Origin: Candidatus Leptofilum gracile
GTDB taxonomy: Bacteria > Chloroflexota > Anaerolineae > Promineifilales > Promineifilaceae
Assembly (NCBI GenBank): GCA_016713825.1
Contig: JADJOJ010000010.1
Coordinates: 682,001-746,000 of the forward strand
Length of the DNA: 64,000 nt
Direction of reading: 5' to 3'
The notes beneath the pieces are model-generated. The model was not told the origin of the DNA. It searched no databases and saw only the letters and a program-made list of their open reading frames with translations. The position numbers and the translations under genes are program-made. Shown one piece after another: positions 42,694 to 51,206 of the stretch (within the stretch, counting starts at the first letter, position 1; each line of letters begins with the position of its first letter).

Positions 42694-43962
42694 TTACTCA
42701 TTTGTCGGTATCTGATAAACCGACACGCTAGCCGGCTGCTGGCATACTTTATAACATTGATTCAGACTGTTGCAGTAGTCATACGACGTCTCATTCACCA
42801 CATAGACGTAATTGGATAGGACATCTACTGCTACGCCAATCGGGTTGTCACCCACGGGCAGTGTGGAAACAAATTCCCCATGGCGTAAAACAGTGACAGA
42901 GTTGCTGAGTTTGTTGGTCACAAAGGCATATCCAGACGCTTCATGAACGGCAACACCCCAGGGGCTATTACCGGTGGGCAGGTTGCGCAGCAGGCTTGGC
43001 CCTTGCAAAATCGATACGGTATCTGCATCAGGATTTGTGACGTAAGCCAGGCCGCTTAAGCGATCTACAGCCACGCGCCGCGACGCATTGGCCGTGCTAA
43101 TTGCGGTAACCTGGTTTGTATCCAGGTTGGTGACAGAAATATTGTGGGGATATTGAGAGTTGGGGGAAGTGTGGGCCGCATAAATGTAGCGGTGTGTCTC
43201 ATCCACGGCTAATTTGTCTGGCCCCCAACCAATGGGGAGAGTGTTGATGACGCTGGTGCCTTGGATCACAAACAACAATCCTCGCTCCCAGTTGGCTACA
43301 TAAACCAGGCCAGTCTTGAGATCTACTTTGACGTCCAGAATCCAGCCCTGCAAAAGTGGAATATTGGCAATGGTCTGTGTGCCGTTGACGACCTGTACGA
43401 CACCGCCGCCACCAATGTGAATGATGTAGGTGTATCCGTTAACCGGATTGTACGCAGCGGCATAAGGTTCACCATACCCACCAGGGGTTGCCGGGGCGGG
43501 CATGATGGTGGCCTTCAATTGGTCGCCCTCGAAATATGAAACCCCGCCGTGCAGGTTGGTCACAAAGCTCCTGTTATCCACTGGCGATGAACTGACCAAA
43601 GTGGGCCATTCGCCTGTTGTGACTGTGCCAATTAAAGCACCGTCTTTAAGAAGCGAAACGTTGTTGCTATCGTGGTTGGTTACATAGGCAATGCCGGTTA
43701 TTGGATTGACGCCCACTTCCTGCGGGCACAAGGCACCGGGCAACGTGACACTGCCGATAAATTCCGGAGCAAAGTACACTACTGGTTTAGAAACTAAGGG
43801 TAGGTAAAGGAATGTATTGGTCGAGCCGCTAGGTTGAGCTTGAATAATATTTGTTCGACTCAATGCCGACAACGTTGTAAATAGTAACAGGGGAACAGTC
43901 AGGATGAAAACCGTTAACAGCGTTTTTTTTGAACGACTCGCAAAAGAGGCTATTTTTGTCAC
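42694..43962 (-). CDS. Secreted YVTN/YncE-type beta-propeller protein
   Basis: 422 residues from GTG 43962, preceded by AAGGA; an upstream GTG (44013) in the same frame has no ribosome site. A signal/anchor helix (LLTVFILTVPLLLFTTLSAL) is followed by YLPLVSK and then six to seven repeats of about 45 residues with the propeller pattern 'VNPITGIAYVTNHDSNNVSLL', 'DRLSGLAYVTNPDADTVSIL', 'HEASGYAFVTNKLSNSVTVL', 'DVLSNYVYVVNETSYDY'. YVTN propellers are surface or secreted binding scaffolds and are not usually enzymes. It lies between two same-type GT genes on the opposite strand. It contains no ACGGCCGT and looks lower in GC than the flanking genes. Confidence 0.86.
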   Translation of the reverse strand: MTKIASFASRSKKTLLTVFILTVPLLLFTTLSALSRTNIIQAQPSGSTNTFLYLPLVSKPVVYFAPEFIGSVTLPGALCPQEVGVNPITGIAYVTNHDSNNVSLLKDGALIGTVTTGEWPTLVSSSPVDNRSFVTNLHGGVSYFEGDQLKATIMPAPATPGGYGEPYAAAYNPVNGYTYIIHIGGGGVVQVVNGTQTIANIPLLQGWILDVKVDLKTGLVYVANWERGLLFVIQGTSVINTLPIGWGPDKLAVDETHRYIYAAHTSPNSQYPHNISVTNLDTNQVTAISTANASRRVAVDRLSGLAYVTNPDADTVSILQGPSLLRNLPTGNSPWGVAVHEASGYAFVTNKLSNSVTVLRHGEFVSTLPVGDNPIGVAVDVLSNYVYVVNETSYDYCNSLNQCYKVCQQPASVSVYQIPTNE

Positions 43963-44071
43963 AAAAAGAGTTCCTTTTAAGGTGAATAAATTTTTGTTGG
44001 GGAATGCCCACACAAAGTCGCTAAGTTTATCTATGTCCTATATGTTGTCAAAACGTCCGCCACCTTTCTGA

Positions 44072-44077
44072 TATAAT
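44072..44077 (+). promoter_or_regulatory. Perfect -10 element (TATAAT)
   Basis: TATAAT lies 8 bases before the ATG of a 21-codon leader frame, the same geometry as at 11659. The best -35 (TTGTCA, 44045-44050) is 21 bases away, so the -35 is uncertain. Confidence 0.5.
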
Positions 44078-44085
44078 CTCGCCTT

Positions 44086-44151
44086 ATGACATTACTGCGC
44101 CACCCGCTTGCACCACTTGTGTTTGCGGTACATGAAATTCATCGTCTATGA
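44086..44151 (+). CDS. Possible 21-codon leader peptide coupled to the downstream glycosyltransferase
   Basis: ATG 44086 opens a frame reading MTLLRHPLAPLVFAVHEIHR plus Leu, and its stop TGA overlaps the start of the next gene as ATGA (44148-44151). There is no ribosome site before either start, but a TATAAT lies 8 bases ahead of this ATG. A leaderless mini-frame could therefore feed ribosomes to the large gene by translational coupling. No family is recognised, and the peptide itself may have no function. Confidence 0.4.
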   Translation: MTLLRHPLAPLVFAVHEIHRL

Positions 44152-46532
44152 GAAGACAAATTTTCCGCCTGACGGCCGTTTGCCTGCTGCTGCTTTTTTG
44201 GTGGCGATTGGTAGGAACGGCCGTTTCCCTCGCGGCCACGTTTGATGAGCCGCTGCATGTGCTGCAAGGGCTGGCGTTTTGGCGGCAGTGGCCGCTGCTG
44301 AGCGTGGTGCAAAATCCCCCTCTGGTGAATGCCCTCATTGGCCTGCCGCTGCGCCTGGCGTTTCATCCGGTGCTGCCGCCAGAGATGAGCGGGCCTGTTT
44401 TTCAGGATTGGTTGAAGATCAGCCAGCAGTTTTTTTGGCAAGCCAACGACAATGGGCTGCAAATGGTGCTGGTGGGGCGATTGGCTGTCATCTGGCTGGC
44501 GCTGCTGCTGGGGGCGCTGCTGCTGCGCTGGGCGGGCCAATGGTTTGGCCGTGAAGCTGGCCTGCTAACCCTCATTTTGTACACCTTTGATCCCAACGTG
44601 CTGGCCAATGCATCCCTGGCAACGACCGATTTGGGAACGGCCGTTTTCCTGACCCTGGCTGCCTACGCGGTATGGCGCTACTGGACCAAACAAGACGCAG
44701 GCCAGCTGCCCGGCTGGCGGCGCTACATCCTGGTGGGGGTGGCGGTAGGGTTGGCCTTTGCCAGCAAGTTTTCAGGCATCGTTTTGGTGCCCGCCCTGGT
44801 TCTGGCCGTTGCCTGGCGGCAATGGGTTGGCCCAAAACGCCCTGGGCCAAAGCGGCCTGGGTGGGCACGCGCCTTTCTGGAGCTGGCGGGTTGGCTGCTG
44901 CTGGGGCTTCTGGTCTTTCTGCTGGTTTACCGCTTCGACTGGGCCGCTTTGCAGATGGATTTTTCCTTGCAGCAAACCCACCAGCTGGAAGGGCATTCCT
45001 CGTTTTTGCTGGGGCAGGCAAACGTTGGCGGCTGGTGGTATTACTTCCCGGTGCTGTTTGTCGTCAAAACGCCGCTGCCTGTGCTGCTGCTGGTGGGCGT
45101 GGGCTTGTTTTTGTTTGTCCGCCGCTGGCCGTGGGACTGGCAGCAGGTGTGGGTTTGGCTGCTGGTGGGCGGCATCGCGGCTGCCAGCCTGATCAGCCGG
45201 GTCAACATTGGCTACCGCTATTTGCTGCCCATTTTGCCCCTGCTGTTTGTGCTGCTTGGCGGAATTGGGCCAGCGCTTAGGGTGCGTGGGCGCTGGGTGC
45301 TTGGCTTGGCGCTGCTTTGGGTGGTAATAGAAAGCGCGTGGCTCCATCCTAACTATCTGGCGTATTTTAACCAGGTCGCAGGTGGTCCAGGCAATGGCTG
45401 GCGCGTGGCGGTGGATTCAAACCTGGATTGGGGGCAGGATGTGGCTGCCCTGGCGGCCTATGAGCGCACTGATTTGCCAGAGCCGTACCAGGTGGCCTGG
45501 TTGGGCAGCGTGCCGCTGGCGGTTTATGGCATTGAAAACGGCCGTCCCATGCCCATCTGGCCCCACGGCCGCGAAGAACCTCTGACCGATCCGTTTTATC
45601 CCCCCATGCCCGCCGCCGGAACCTACGTCTTGAGCGCCACCCAGCTGCAAGGTGTTTACCTGAAAAATACCGATCGATTTGCCTGGTTTCAGGAACGGGA
45701 GCCAGCCGACCGCATTGGGTATTCGCTGTTTGTGTACGACGTGCCGGCCACTGGCCCGGCGGTTGGCCTGGCTCTGTCGGGCATCGGCCCGGCGATGATT
45801 GCCCCCGGCGATTATGCGGCTGCCTTTCAGTCCAACGATGTACGGCCGCGCTGGTTTGACGCTCGCACCAGTTTGCTTTGGCCCGCTGGGGGCAGCAATG
45901 GGGTGTGGACGGCCGTTGGCGATGGCCACCTGCCGCAAAACCCCCTGCTCAAATCCTTATATCCTGCCTCTGGCCCGGCGCTTGCCGGTGTGCAAGAGCT
46001 GGATGGGCAAATTTGGCGGTATGGTTTGTACCTGTGGGACGACGCATTTTTGGCCGACGCGCTCAATCGGCCACCGGTTACGGCCGATTTTGGCTGGTCA
46101 CCGGAAGCTGTGGTAGGGGCGGCTGATTGGGCTGAACAACGGCAGCTTTTGCCCGATAGACCCATTTTTGCAGAGACGTTTGCCCTTTCTGGCTACCAGA
46201 TTGCCGTCACAGAGGTGGCGGTGGAACTGCTAGGCTTTTGGGAAGTGCAGCAGCCGCCTCAGGACGAGGTAAAGATTTTTGTGCATTTGCTGGACGTGAA
46301 CGGCCAGCTCATCAGCCAGCATGATGGGCTAGACGTGACCTGGCAAGGGTTGCAGCCGGGGGATGCCTTCGCCCAGCTGCACACGATTCCGCTGCCTGCT
46401 GATTTGGCGGCAGGCAGCTACGCCCTACAGCTTGGCCTCTATCACACCGATGACGGCGCACGCCTCCCTCTGGCAGTAGCTGGCACCGCCACCGATCGGG
46501 TGCTGCTCCAGACAATCGAAATTGGTGAATAG
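44148..46532 (+). CDS. GT39-like membrane glycosyltransferase with C-terminal beta-sandwich domain
   Basis: 794 residues. The N-terminal helix LLLLFWWRLVGTAVSLAA is followed by ATFDEPLHVLQGLAFWRQ with the DE pair at about residues 33-34, QNPPLVNALIGLPLRL, TFDPNVLANASLATTDLG, YFPVLFVVKTPLPVLLL, GYRYLLPILPLLFVL and VDSNLDWGQDVAALAAYE. The sandwich domain is about 690-790 (LLGFWEVQQPPQDEVKIFVH ... GSYALQLGLYHTDDGARLPL). A GPKRPGPKRPG mini-duplication lies at about residues 225-235. It is the last of the GT-C array before the GT2 region. Confidence 0.87.
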   Translation: MRRQIFRLTAVCLLLLFWWRLVGTAVSLAATFDEPLHVLQGLAFWRQWPLLSVVQNPPLVNALIGLPLRLAFHPVLPPEMSGPVFQDWLKISQQFFWQANDNGLQMVLVGRLAVIWLALLLGALLLRWAGQWFGREAGLLTLILYTFDPNVLANASLATTDLGTAVFLTLAAYAVWRYWTKQDAGQLPGWRRYILVGVAVGLAFASKFSGIVLVPALVLAVAWRQWVGPKRPGPKRPGWARAFLELAGWLLLGLLVFLLVYRFDWAALQMDFSLQQTHQLEGHSSFLLGQANVGGWWYYFPVLFVVKTPLPVLLLVGVGLFLFVRRWPWDWQQVWVWLLVGGIAAASLISRVNIGYRYLLPILPLLFVLLGGIGPALRVRGRWVLGLALLWVVIESAWLHPNYLAYFNQVAGGPGNGWRVAVDSNLDWGQDVAALAAYERTDLPEPYQVAWLGSVPLAVYGIENGRPMPIWPHGREEPLTDPFYPPMPAAGTYVLSATQLQGVYLKNTDRFAWFQEREPADRIGYSLFVYDVPATGPAVGLALSGIGPAMIAPGDYAAAFQSNDVRPRWFDARTSLLWPAGGSNGVWTAVGDGHLPQNPLLKSLYPASGPALAGVQELDGQIWRYGLYLWDDAFLADALNRPPVTADFGWSPEAVVGAADWAEQRQLLPDRPIFAETFALSGYQIAVTEVAVELLGFWEVQQPPQDEVKIFVHLLDVNGQLISQHDGLDVTWQGLQPGDAFAQLHTIPLPADLAAGSYALQLGLYHTDDGARLPLAVAGTATDRVLLQTIEIGE

Positions 46533-46600
46533 CCAACGGCCGTTGGACGCCCTGTTTAAAGCGAGATAAGATACCTTTCGATTCGATAAGGAAGATTGGT

Positions 46601-48814
46601 ATGCCACGCTTAGACAAGGAAACGCAGCAGAAAACGGCCGTTCCCCAGGAGCAAATTCTGGTCTCCCTTGTCATTCCCACCCGCAACGAGTCGAAGAATA
46701 TTGTGCCCTTGCTTAGGCGATTGTCGGCGGCGCTGTCGGCCGAAGTTGACCCGCATACTGTGGAGGTGCTGTTTGTGGACGACAGCACGGACGACACACC
46801 AACGGCCGTTACAAAAGCGGCCGCCGACTTCCCATTTACTGTGCAGCTGATTGCCCGGCCACCGGAGCGGCGCAATGGGCTAAGCGGGGCCGTGGTGGAA
46901 GGGTTTGGCGCAGCCCAGGGCACCTGGCTGTGCGTTATGGATGCCGATTTGCAGCATCCGCCGGAACTGGTGCCAGCGCTGCTGGCGCGGGCCATTGAGG
47001 CGCGGGCCGACATTGTGGTGGGCAGCCGCAAATGTGATTTCTTTGGGCCGCTGGGATTAAGCCGCAAGCGGGCGATGACCTCGCAGCTGCTCACTTTGCT
47101 GGCGCGGGCCTGGTTCCCGCGCTTGCTGCGCAACGTTTCTGACCCCTTGACGGGGCTGTTTTTGGTGCGGCGGGCGGCGGTGGATACGGCCGTACTCCGC
47201 CCCAACGGCTTCAAAATTTTGCTGGAAATTTTGATTCGCTGCCCCGGCCTGCGCGTTTCGGAAATCTTCTTCGATTTTGCCAGCCGCCACCAGGGGGAAA
47301 GCAAGGCGGATTTCCAGGAAGGGATGAACTTTTTCCGCCACCTGCTGCGGCTGCGGCTGACGGCCAACCAGTCGTTCCCCCGGTTGGTGCTGGTGGCGCT
47401 GTTGAGTTTGGTGGTGGATACGGCCGTTTTTACCCTGGGTCAGCAGTGGGTTGACCTGCCGTACTGGGCCACGGCGTTTATCGGGGCGCAGCTTGTCCTT
47501 TTGCTGCGCTTTTTTTTGACGGAGAAATGGGTTTTGGGTGGGGGGCATCCCGTGCCGGGCTGGCCCAGCCTGCGCCGCTTTTGGATCACCAACCAGTTTT
47601 CTCTGCTGCTGGTGCGCCTTCCTCTGCTGATTTTGCTGGTTTCGGCCTGGAATTGGTCGCCGGTTGCGGCCATTTTGCTGGCGGTTTTGGTGGAGAGCGT
47701 GGCGCGCTACACCATTTCTGAGCAGTGGGTTTTTTCGCGGCGCGGCATGACGATGTGGCAGCCGGGCATTTACCGCTACAACCTGCACGGCATTTTGCGC
47801 ATCGAGTCGCAAACGCCGCTGCCGGAGCTGGCTTATTTTCATGTGGCGGAACCGCTGCCACACGTGGACATTCAAATTCGCGTGGACCGCTTTGGCACGC
47901 CCACGCCGCAGCCGGGCGCGATTTTGTACAACGAGCGGTTTAGCCGGTTTGGGTTTGGCATGGTGGTGCTGCCGGGCGATAATTTTAGCGAGATTGTGAT
48001 TTCGCCGCTGTTGGGTGCTGCTCCGTTTGCTTTATACAAAAGTGTGGTGGAGCCGGTGCTGCGCTGGGCGCTGGTGCAGCGGGGCTATGTTTTGGTTTAT
48101 GGCGCGTCGGTGGCCCAAAAAAATGTGGCCACGCTCATTGTGCCCGAAGGGGATGAAGGCAAGACCGAAGCGGTTTTGCAGGCGACGCAGCAGGCGGAAT
48201 ATGCGTTCATGTCCGATGATTTTGCTATTTTGGGGGGAAACGGCCGTCTTTACAGCTACCCCAAACCCATCACCGTCACATCCTCCTTGCTGCGCCAATC
48301 ATCCAGCACCGGTTCGGGTAAGAGCGGCTCCCTGTGGCTGCAAAATTTGCTGTACTGGCGCGTGGGCCGCCGGATTGGCCTTCAGCTGAGCCAGCGCGGC
48401 TGGCCGGTAGCTACATTGAACATTTTGTGGCAGCGGCTCTGGCTGCCGCCCAAGTGGCCCATCCAGGCGGTGCAGCCAAACGTGCGGCTGGCCGATTCGG
48501 CCGATCTGAAAGAGGTGGTTTTGCTGGTTGAGGGGAGTGGGGGAATGACGGCCGTTCCTGCCGCAAAACTGATCCAGTTTGTGATCCAGCGCCAGCAGGC
48601 GGTTGAGGGCTTTCCCCCGTATAAATTGCTTTTGGAGCAGCTAGAAGTTGCCAATAAAATACCGTTGGCCCAGAAAGAGCAGGCTCTCATCACCCAGGCG
48701 CTGCGCACTTGCACTGGCTGGTCCTTGGGCAAACAGAACAAGTGGCCCCCGCACGGGCTGCCAGAACGGGTTACCGCTTCTGCGGAACTGGCGCTGATGC
48801 TGAAAGAGAATTGA
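46601..48814 (+). CDS. Three-domain fusion: GT2 polyprenyl-phosphate sugar synthase, GtrA, HprK-like ATPase
   Basis: 737 residues; ATG behind AAGGAAG. Domain 1 (about 20-245) is GT2 of the DPM1 kind: LVIPTRNESKNI, VLFVDDSTDD, CVMDADLQHPPELV and DIVVGSRK give nucleotide- and metal-binding sites. Domain 2 (about 255-385) is a GtrA four-helix membrane unit ending in SEQWVFSRRG. Domain 3 (about 390-737) resembles the HPr kinase C-terminal fold: YVLVYGASVAQKNVATLIVP, EGDEGKT (a P-loop with the first Gly lost), then MSDDFAILGGNGRLYSYPKP, matching the SDD...G.vy.yP pattern. GT2-GtrA fusions are known; the added kinase-like part is unusual. Domains 1 and 2 probably make a polyprenyl-phosphate sugar for the GT-C enzymes. 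Domain 3 may bind ATP or only be structural. Confidence 0.82.
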   Translation: MPRLDKETQQKTAVPQEQILVSLVIPTRNESKNIVPLLRRLSAALSAEVDPHTVEVLFVDDSTDDTPTAVTKAAADFPFTVQLIARPPERRNGLSGAVVEGFGAAQGTWLCVMDADLQHPPELVPALLARAIEARADIVVGSRKCDFFGPLGLSRKRAMTSQLLTLLARAWFPRLLRNVSDPLTGLFLVRRAAVDTAVLRPNGFKILLEILIRCPGLRVSEIFFDFASRHQGESKADFQEGMNFFRHLLRLRLTANQSFPRLVLVALLSLVVDTAVFTLGQQWVDLPYWATAFIGAQLVLLLRFFLTEKWVLGGGHPVPGWPSLRRFWITNQFSLLLVRLPLLILLVSAWNWSPVAAILLAVLVESVARYTISEQWVFSRRGMTMWQPGIYRYNLHGILRIESQTPLPELAYFHVAEPLPHVDIQIRVDRFGTPTPQPGAILYNERFSRFGFGMVVLPGDNFSEIVISPLLGAAPFALYKSVVEPVLRWALVQRGYVLVYGASVAQKNVATLIVPEGDEGKTEAVLQATQQAEYAFMSDDFAILGGNGRLYSYPKPITVTSSLLRQSSSTGSGKSGSLWLQNLLYWRVGRRIGLQLSQRGWPVATLNILWQRLWLPPKWPIQAVQPNVRLADSADLKEVVLLVEGSGGMTAVPAAKLIQFVIQRQQAVEGFPPYKLLLEQLEVANKIPLAQKEQALITQALRTCTGWSLGKQNKWPPHGLPERVTASAELALMLKEN

Positions 48815-48908
48815 GAATTTTTGTGAAAAACTGAAAAGTGGTGCCAGTTGAGCCGCGTTGTGGTTGGCTCACGGGCAAAGATCACCCTTTTTCAGTGGAG
48901 CACGTTTT

Positions 48909-49712
48909 ATGACAGAAAAGAAAAATGTGGTGGTGGTGATGCCAGCGTACAATGCGGCGGAAACCCTGGAAGAAACGTATCGCAGTATTCCGGCGGATTG
49001 TGTGGACCAGGTCATTTTGGTGGACGATGGCAGTATTGATAATACGGCCGTTATCGCCCAAGAACTCGATCTTGATTTGATTATCCACCCGCACAACGCC
49101 GGGTATGGGGCCAACCAGAAAACATGCTACATGGAAGCCCTGCGCCTCAACGCCGATATCGTCATCATGCTGCATCCCGATGGCCAGTACGACCCCAAAA
49201 TTATCCCCGACATGATTGCCGCCATTCGGGAAGGCAAGGGAGAGTTTGTGCTAGGCTCACGCTTTTTGCCACCGCGAGGGGCTTTGGCCGGCGGCATGCC
49301 CCGTTACAAATACCTGGCCAACCGTTTCCTGACCGGAGCCGAAAATCTGGTCATGGGCACGAACCTGTCGGAGTGCCATACCGGCTACCGCGCGTACAGC
49401 CGCAACCTGCTGGAAACGGTCCCTTTTTTGCGCAACTCCAACGATTTTGCCTTCGACACGGAGATGATTTTTCAGGCGAAGCATTTTGGTTTTCGGTTTG
49501 CCGAAGTGCCGGTGAGTACCAAATATTTTAATGAGGCGTCCTCCATCAGCTTTACGGCCAGCACCATTTACGGGCTGAAAACGTTGTGGGTGGCCTGGCG
49601 CTACTTGCTGCATCGGCTCAAAATCTGGCAGTTTGATCTGTTTAAGCCCACCCATCGCGGCAAGACAGAGCTGCACAAGCCGTTGTCGGTGAACTTCAAG
49701 AATGATGCGTGA
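48909..49712 (+). CDS. GT2-family polyprenyl-phosphate sugar synthase-like enzyme
   Basis: 267 residues from the ATG at 48909 with GGAG upstream. GT-A fold motifs: VVVVMPAYNAAETLEETYRS (about 7-26), VILVDDGSIDNT (about 36-47), HNAGYGANQKTCYMEAL, IVIMLHPDGQYDP with the metal-binding DxQ-type motif, VLGSRFLPP, and LSECHTGYRAYSRNLLETVP. There is no membrane helix except possibly near the C-terminus. It is closest to DPM1/GtrB-like enzymes that build the lipid-phosphate sugar donors the large GT-C proteins use. The stop codon lies inside the ATGCGTGAAACGTGAT repeat. Confidence 0.88.
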   Translation: MTEKKNVVVVMPAYNAAETLEETYRSIPADCVDQVILVDDGSIDNTAVIAQELDLDLIIHPHNAGYGANQKTCYMEALRLNADIVIMLHPDGQYDPKIIPDMIAAIREGKGEFVLGSRFLPPRGALAGGMPRYKYLANRFLTGAENLVMGTNLSECHTGYRAYSRNLLETVPFLRNSNDFAFDTEMIFQAKHFGFRFAEVPVSTKYFNEASSISFTASTIYGLKTLWVAWRYLLHRLKIWQFDLFKPTHRGKTELHKPLSVNFKNDA

Positions 49713-49746
49713 AACGTGATGCGTGAGAGAATCACGTTTCACGCAT
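49705..49746. repeat. 16-bp perfect inverted repeat, copy 1
   Basis: ATGCGTGAAACGTGAT (49705-49720) and its exact complement (49731-49746) with a 10-base loop. The left arm contains the stop codon of the GT2 gene. A second copy of the same words lies at 55938-55985. Confidence 0.8.
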
Positions 49747-49774
49747 CACGTTTTACGATCCCTCAATAACCTCC

Positions 49775-50464
49775 ATGGATTACCGTAAGCCCGTTACGTT
49801 TGGGGAAAATTGGTCAGCGAGCCGCTACAAAGTTCTGCCCTATTTTGCCGTCGAGAAAAAGATATTTTTATCCATGCCAGCTCCGATGATTTTGGATTTG
49901 GGCTGTGCAGCTGGGTGGAACATGAGTCGGTTTCGGCAGTACGGCCGTTCCCCCTACGGCATCGACGTGGTGCCAGAGCGGGTAGAATTGGCCGCCCACC
50001 ACGGCCCGGTGGCCATTGCCTCTGGCTTGCAGCTGCCCTTTGCCCATGAAACGTTCGACATCATCTACATTCAGCACGTGCTGCACCACATTGGCGACGT
50101 GACCCAGGCGCTGGACGAGGTATACCGCTGCCTGAAGCCCGGCGGCGTGCTCTTTTTGGTGGAAACGGCCGAAGACAACCCTATCATTCGCTGGGGGCGG
50201 CGGCTGTACCCCAAGTGGCTGGGCGACGAGATCAACGCCCCGTTTTACTTTGCGGAGCTGAAAGCGCGGCTGGGGCGGCACGGTTTGCGGGTGGAAACGG
50301 CCGAACAGTACAGCGTGCTCTTCTGGCTGTGGGAAATTTTGCCGGATCATTTTGCGCTGATGGAAAAAATCACGCCGCTGTTTGTAGCCGTCGAGCAGCT
50401 TTTGGTGAAAGCGTTTCGCCAACAGTCGGCCCACTGTTTTTACGTGGCGGTGAAAGATGGCTGA
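49775..50464 (+). CDS. Class I SAM-dependent methyltransferase
   Basis: 229 residues from the ATG at 49775. AdoMet motif I is MILDLGCAAGWNMSRFRQYG (about 37-56) and motif II is GIDVVPERVELAA. IASGLQLPFAHETFDIIYIQ gives motif III/IV, and HVLHHIGDVTQALDEVYRCL plus KPGGVLFLVET give motif V/VI, the typical UbiE/type 11 pattern. It lacks any membrane segment. It sits between a GT2 gene and a DUF2142-like gene and overlaps the latter by 8 bases, so a role in methylating a sugar or lipid carrier of the surface glycan is likely. The substrate is unknown. Confidence 0.88.
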   Translation: MDYRKPVTFGENWSASRYKVLPYFAVEKKIFLSMPAPMILDLGCAAGWNMSRFRQYGRSPYGIDVVPERVELAAHHGPVAIASGLQLPFAHETFDIIYIQHVLHHIGDVTQALDEVYRCLKPGGVLFLVETAEDNPIIRWGRRLYPKWLGDEINAPFYFAELKARLGRHGLRVETAEQYSVLFWLWEILPDHFALMEKITPLFVAVEQLLVKAFRQQSAHCFYVAVKDG

Positions 50465-51206
50465 GTCCCGCACGGTCCGGCAGGAACGGTGGCTCATTGG
50501 CCTACTGCTGGCCATCATGTTGGTGAAGGGGGCGCTGTGGAGCCTGGCCTTCCCGCTGTGGCAGGGGCCGGACGAAGATGACCATTACGCGATGATTCAG
50601 TTTATTGGCGAAAACGGCCGTCTCCCCGACGAAGCCGACATTTGGCTGCCAGATGAAGTGGCTCTTTCGCGCGAACTGGCCGACGTGGGGCGGCTGGACT
50701 ACAACCCGGAGCAGCGCCAGGGCTGGAGCAGCCAGCCGGTGGGCCTGCGCGAAGCGGAGTTCGACGCTTTGCCGCGCACCAGCCGCACCAGCACCGAAAC
50801 CCAAATCACCGCCAAGCTGATGCACGCCACGCCGCTCTATTACCTGCTGGCGGCCGTTCCCTACCGGCTGGTGGGCTACGACCAAAATTTGCTGGTGCGC
50901 ATGCAGGTGCAGCGCCTCTTTGCCGTGCTGCTGAGCAGCCCCATCGTGCTGGTGGCCTACCTTATTGCCCGGCTGCTTTTCCCCAACAACCAGGCGATGC
51001 GGTTGACCATTCCCATCCTGGTCACCTTTCATCCGCAGCTGACGCAGATGACGGCCGTTATTTCCGTCGATGGCTTCTTTTTTGTGCTGTACGGGCTGCT
51101 CATCTACTTTTGTTTGCGGGTATTGCGGGATGGGTTGGATGGGGAAAACGGCCGTTTTCATTGGCCTCACCTTTGCCGCTGCCTTTCTCATCAAGCCCAC
51201 CATTAA
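50457..51206 (+). CDS. DUF2142/PMT-like membrane protein, 5' part, frameshifted
   Basis: The first about 229 residues are coherent: helix 15-35, then FPLWQGPDEDDHYAMIQFIG (the G-PDE-xH loop motif of DUF2142-like GT-C proteins), HATPLYYLLAAVPYRLVGY, FHPQLTQMTAVISVDGFFFV. After LRDGLDG the frame gives a senseless tail to a stop, while the family sequence continues one frame over from GKTAVFIGLTFAAAFLIKPT. The break is at the GGGGAAAAC run (51141-51149), right beside an ACGGCCGT. One G too many explains it. Overlaps the methyltransferase stop by 8 bases. Confidence 0.75.
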   Translation: MAESRTVRQERWLIGLLLAIMLVKGALWSLAFPLWQGPDEDDHYAMIQFIGENGRLPDEADIWLPDEVALSRELADVGRLDYNPEQRQGWSSQPVGLREAEFDALPRTSRTSTETQITAKLMHATPLYYLLAAVPYRLVGYDQNLLVRMQVQRLFAVLLSSPIVLVAYLIARLLFPNNQAMRLTIPILVTFHPQLTQMTAVISVDGFFFVLYGLLIYFCLRVLRDGLDGENGRFHWPHLCRCLSHQAHH

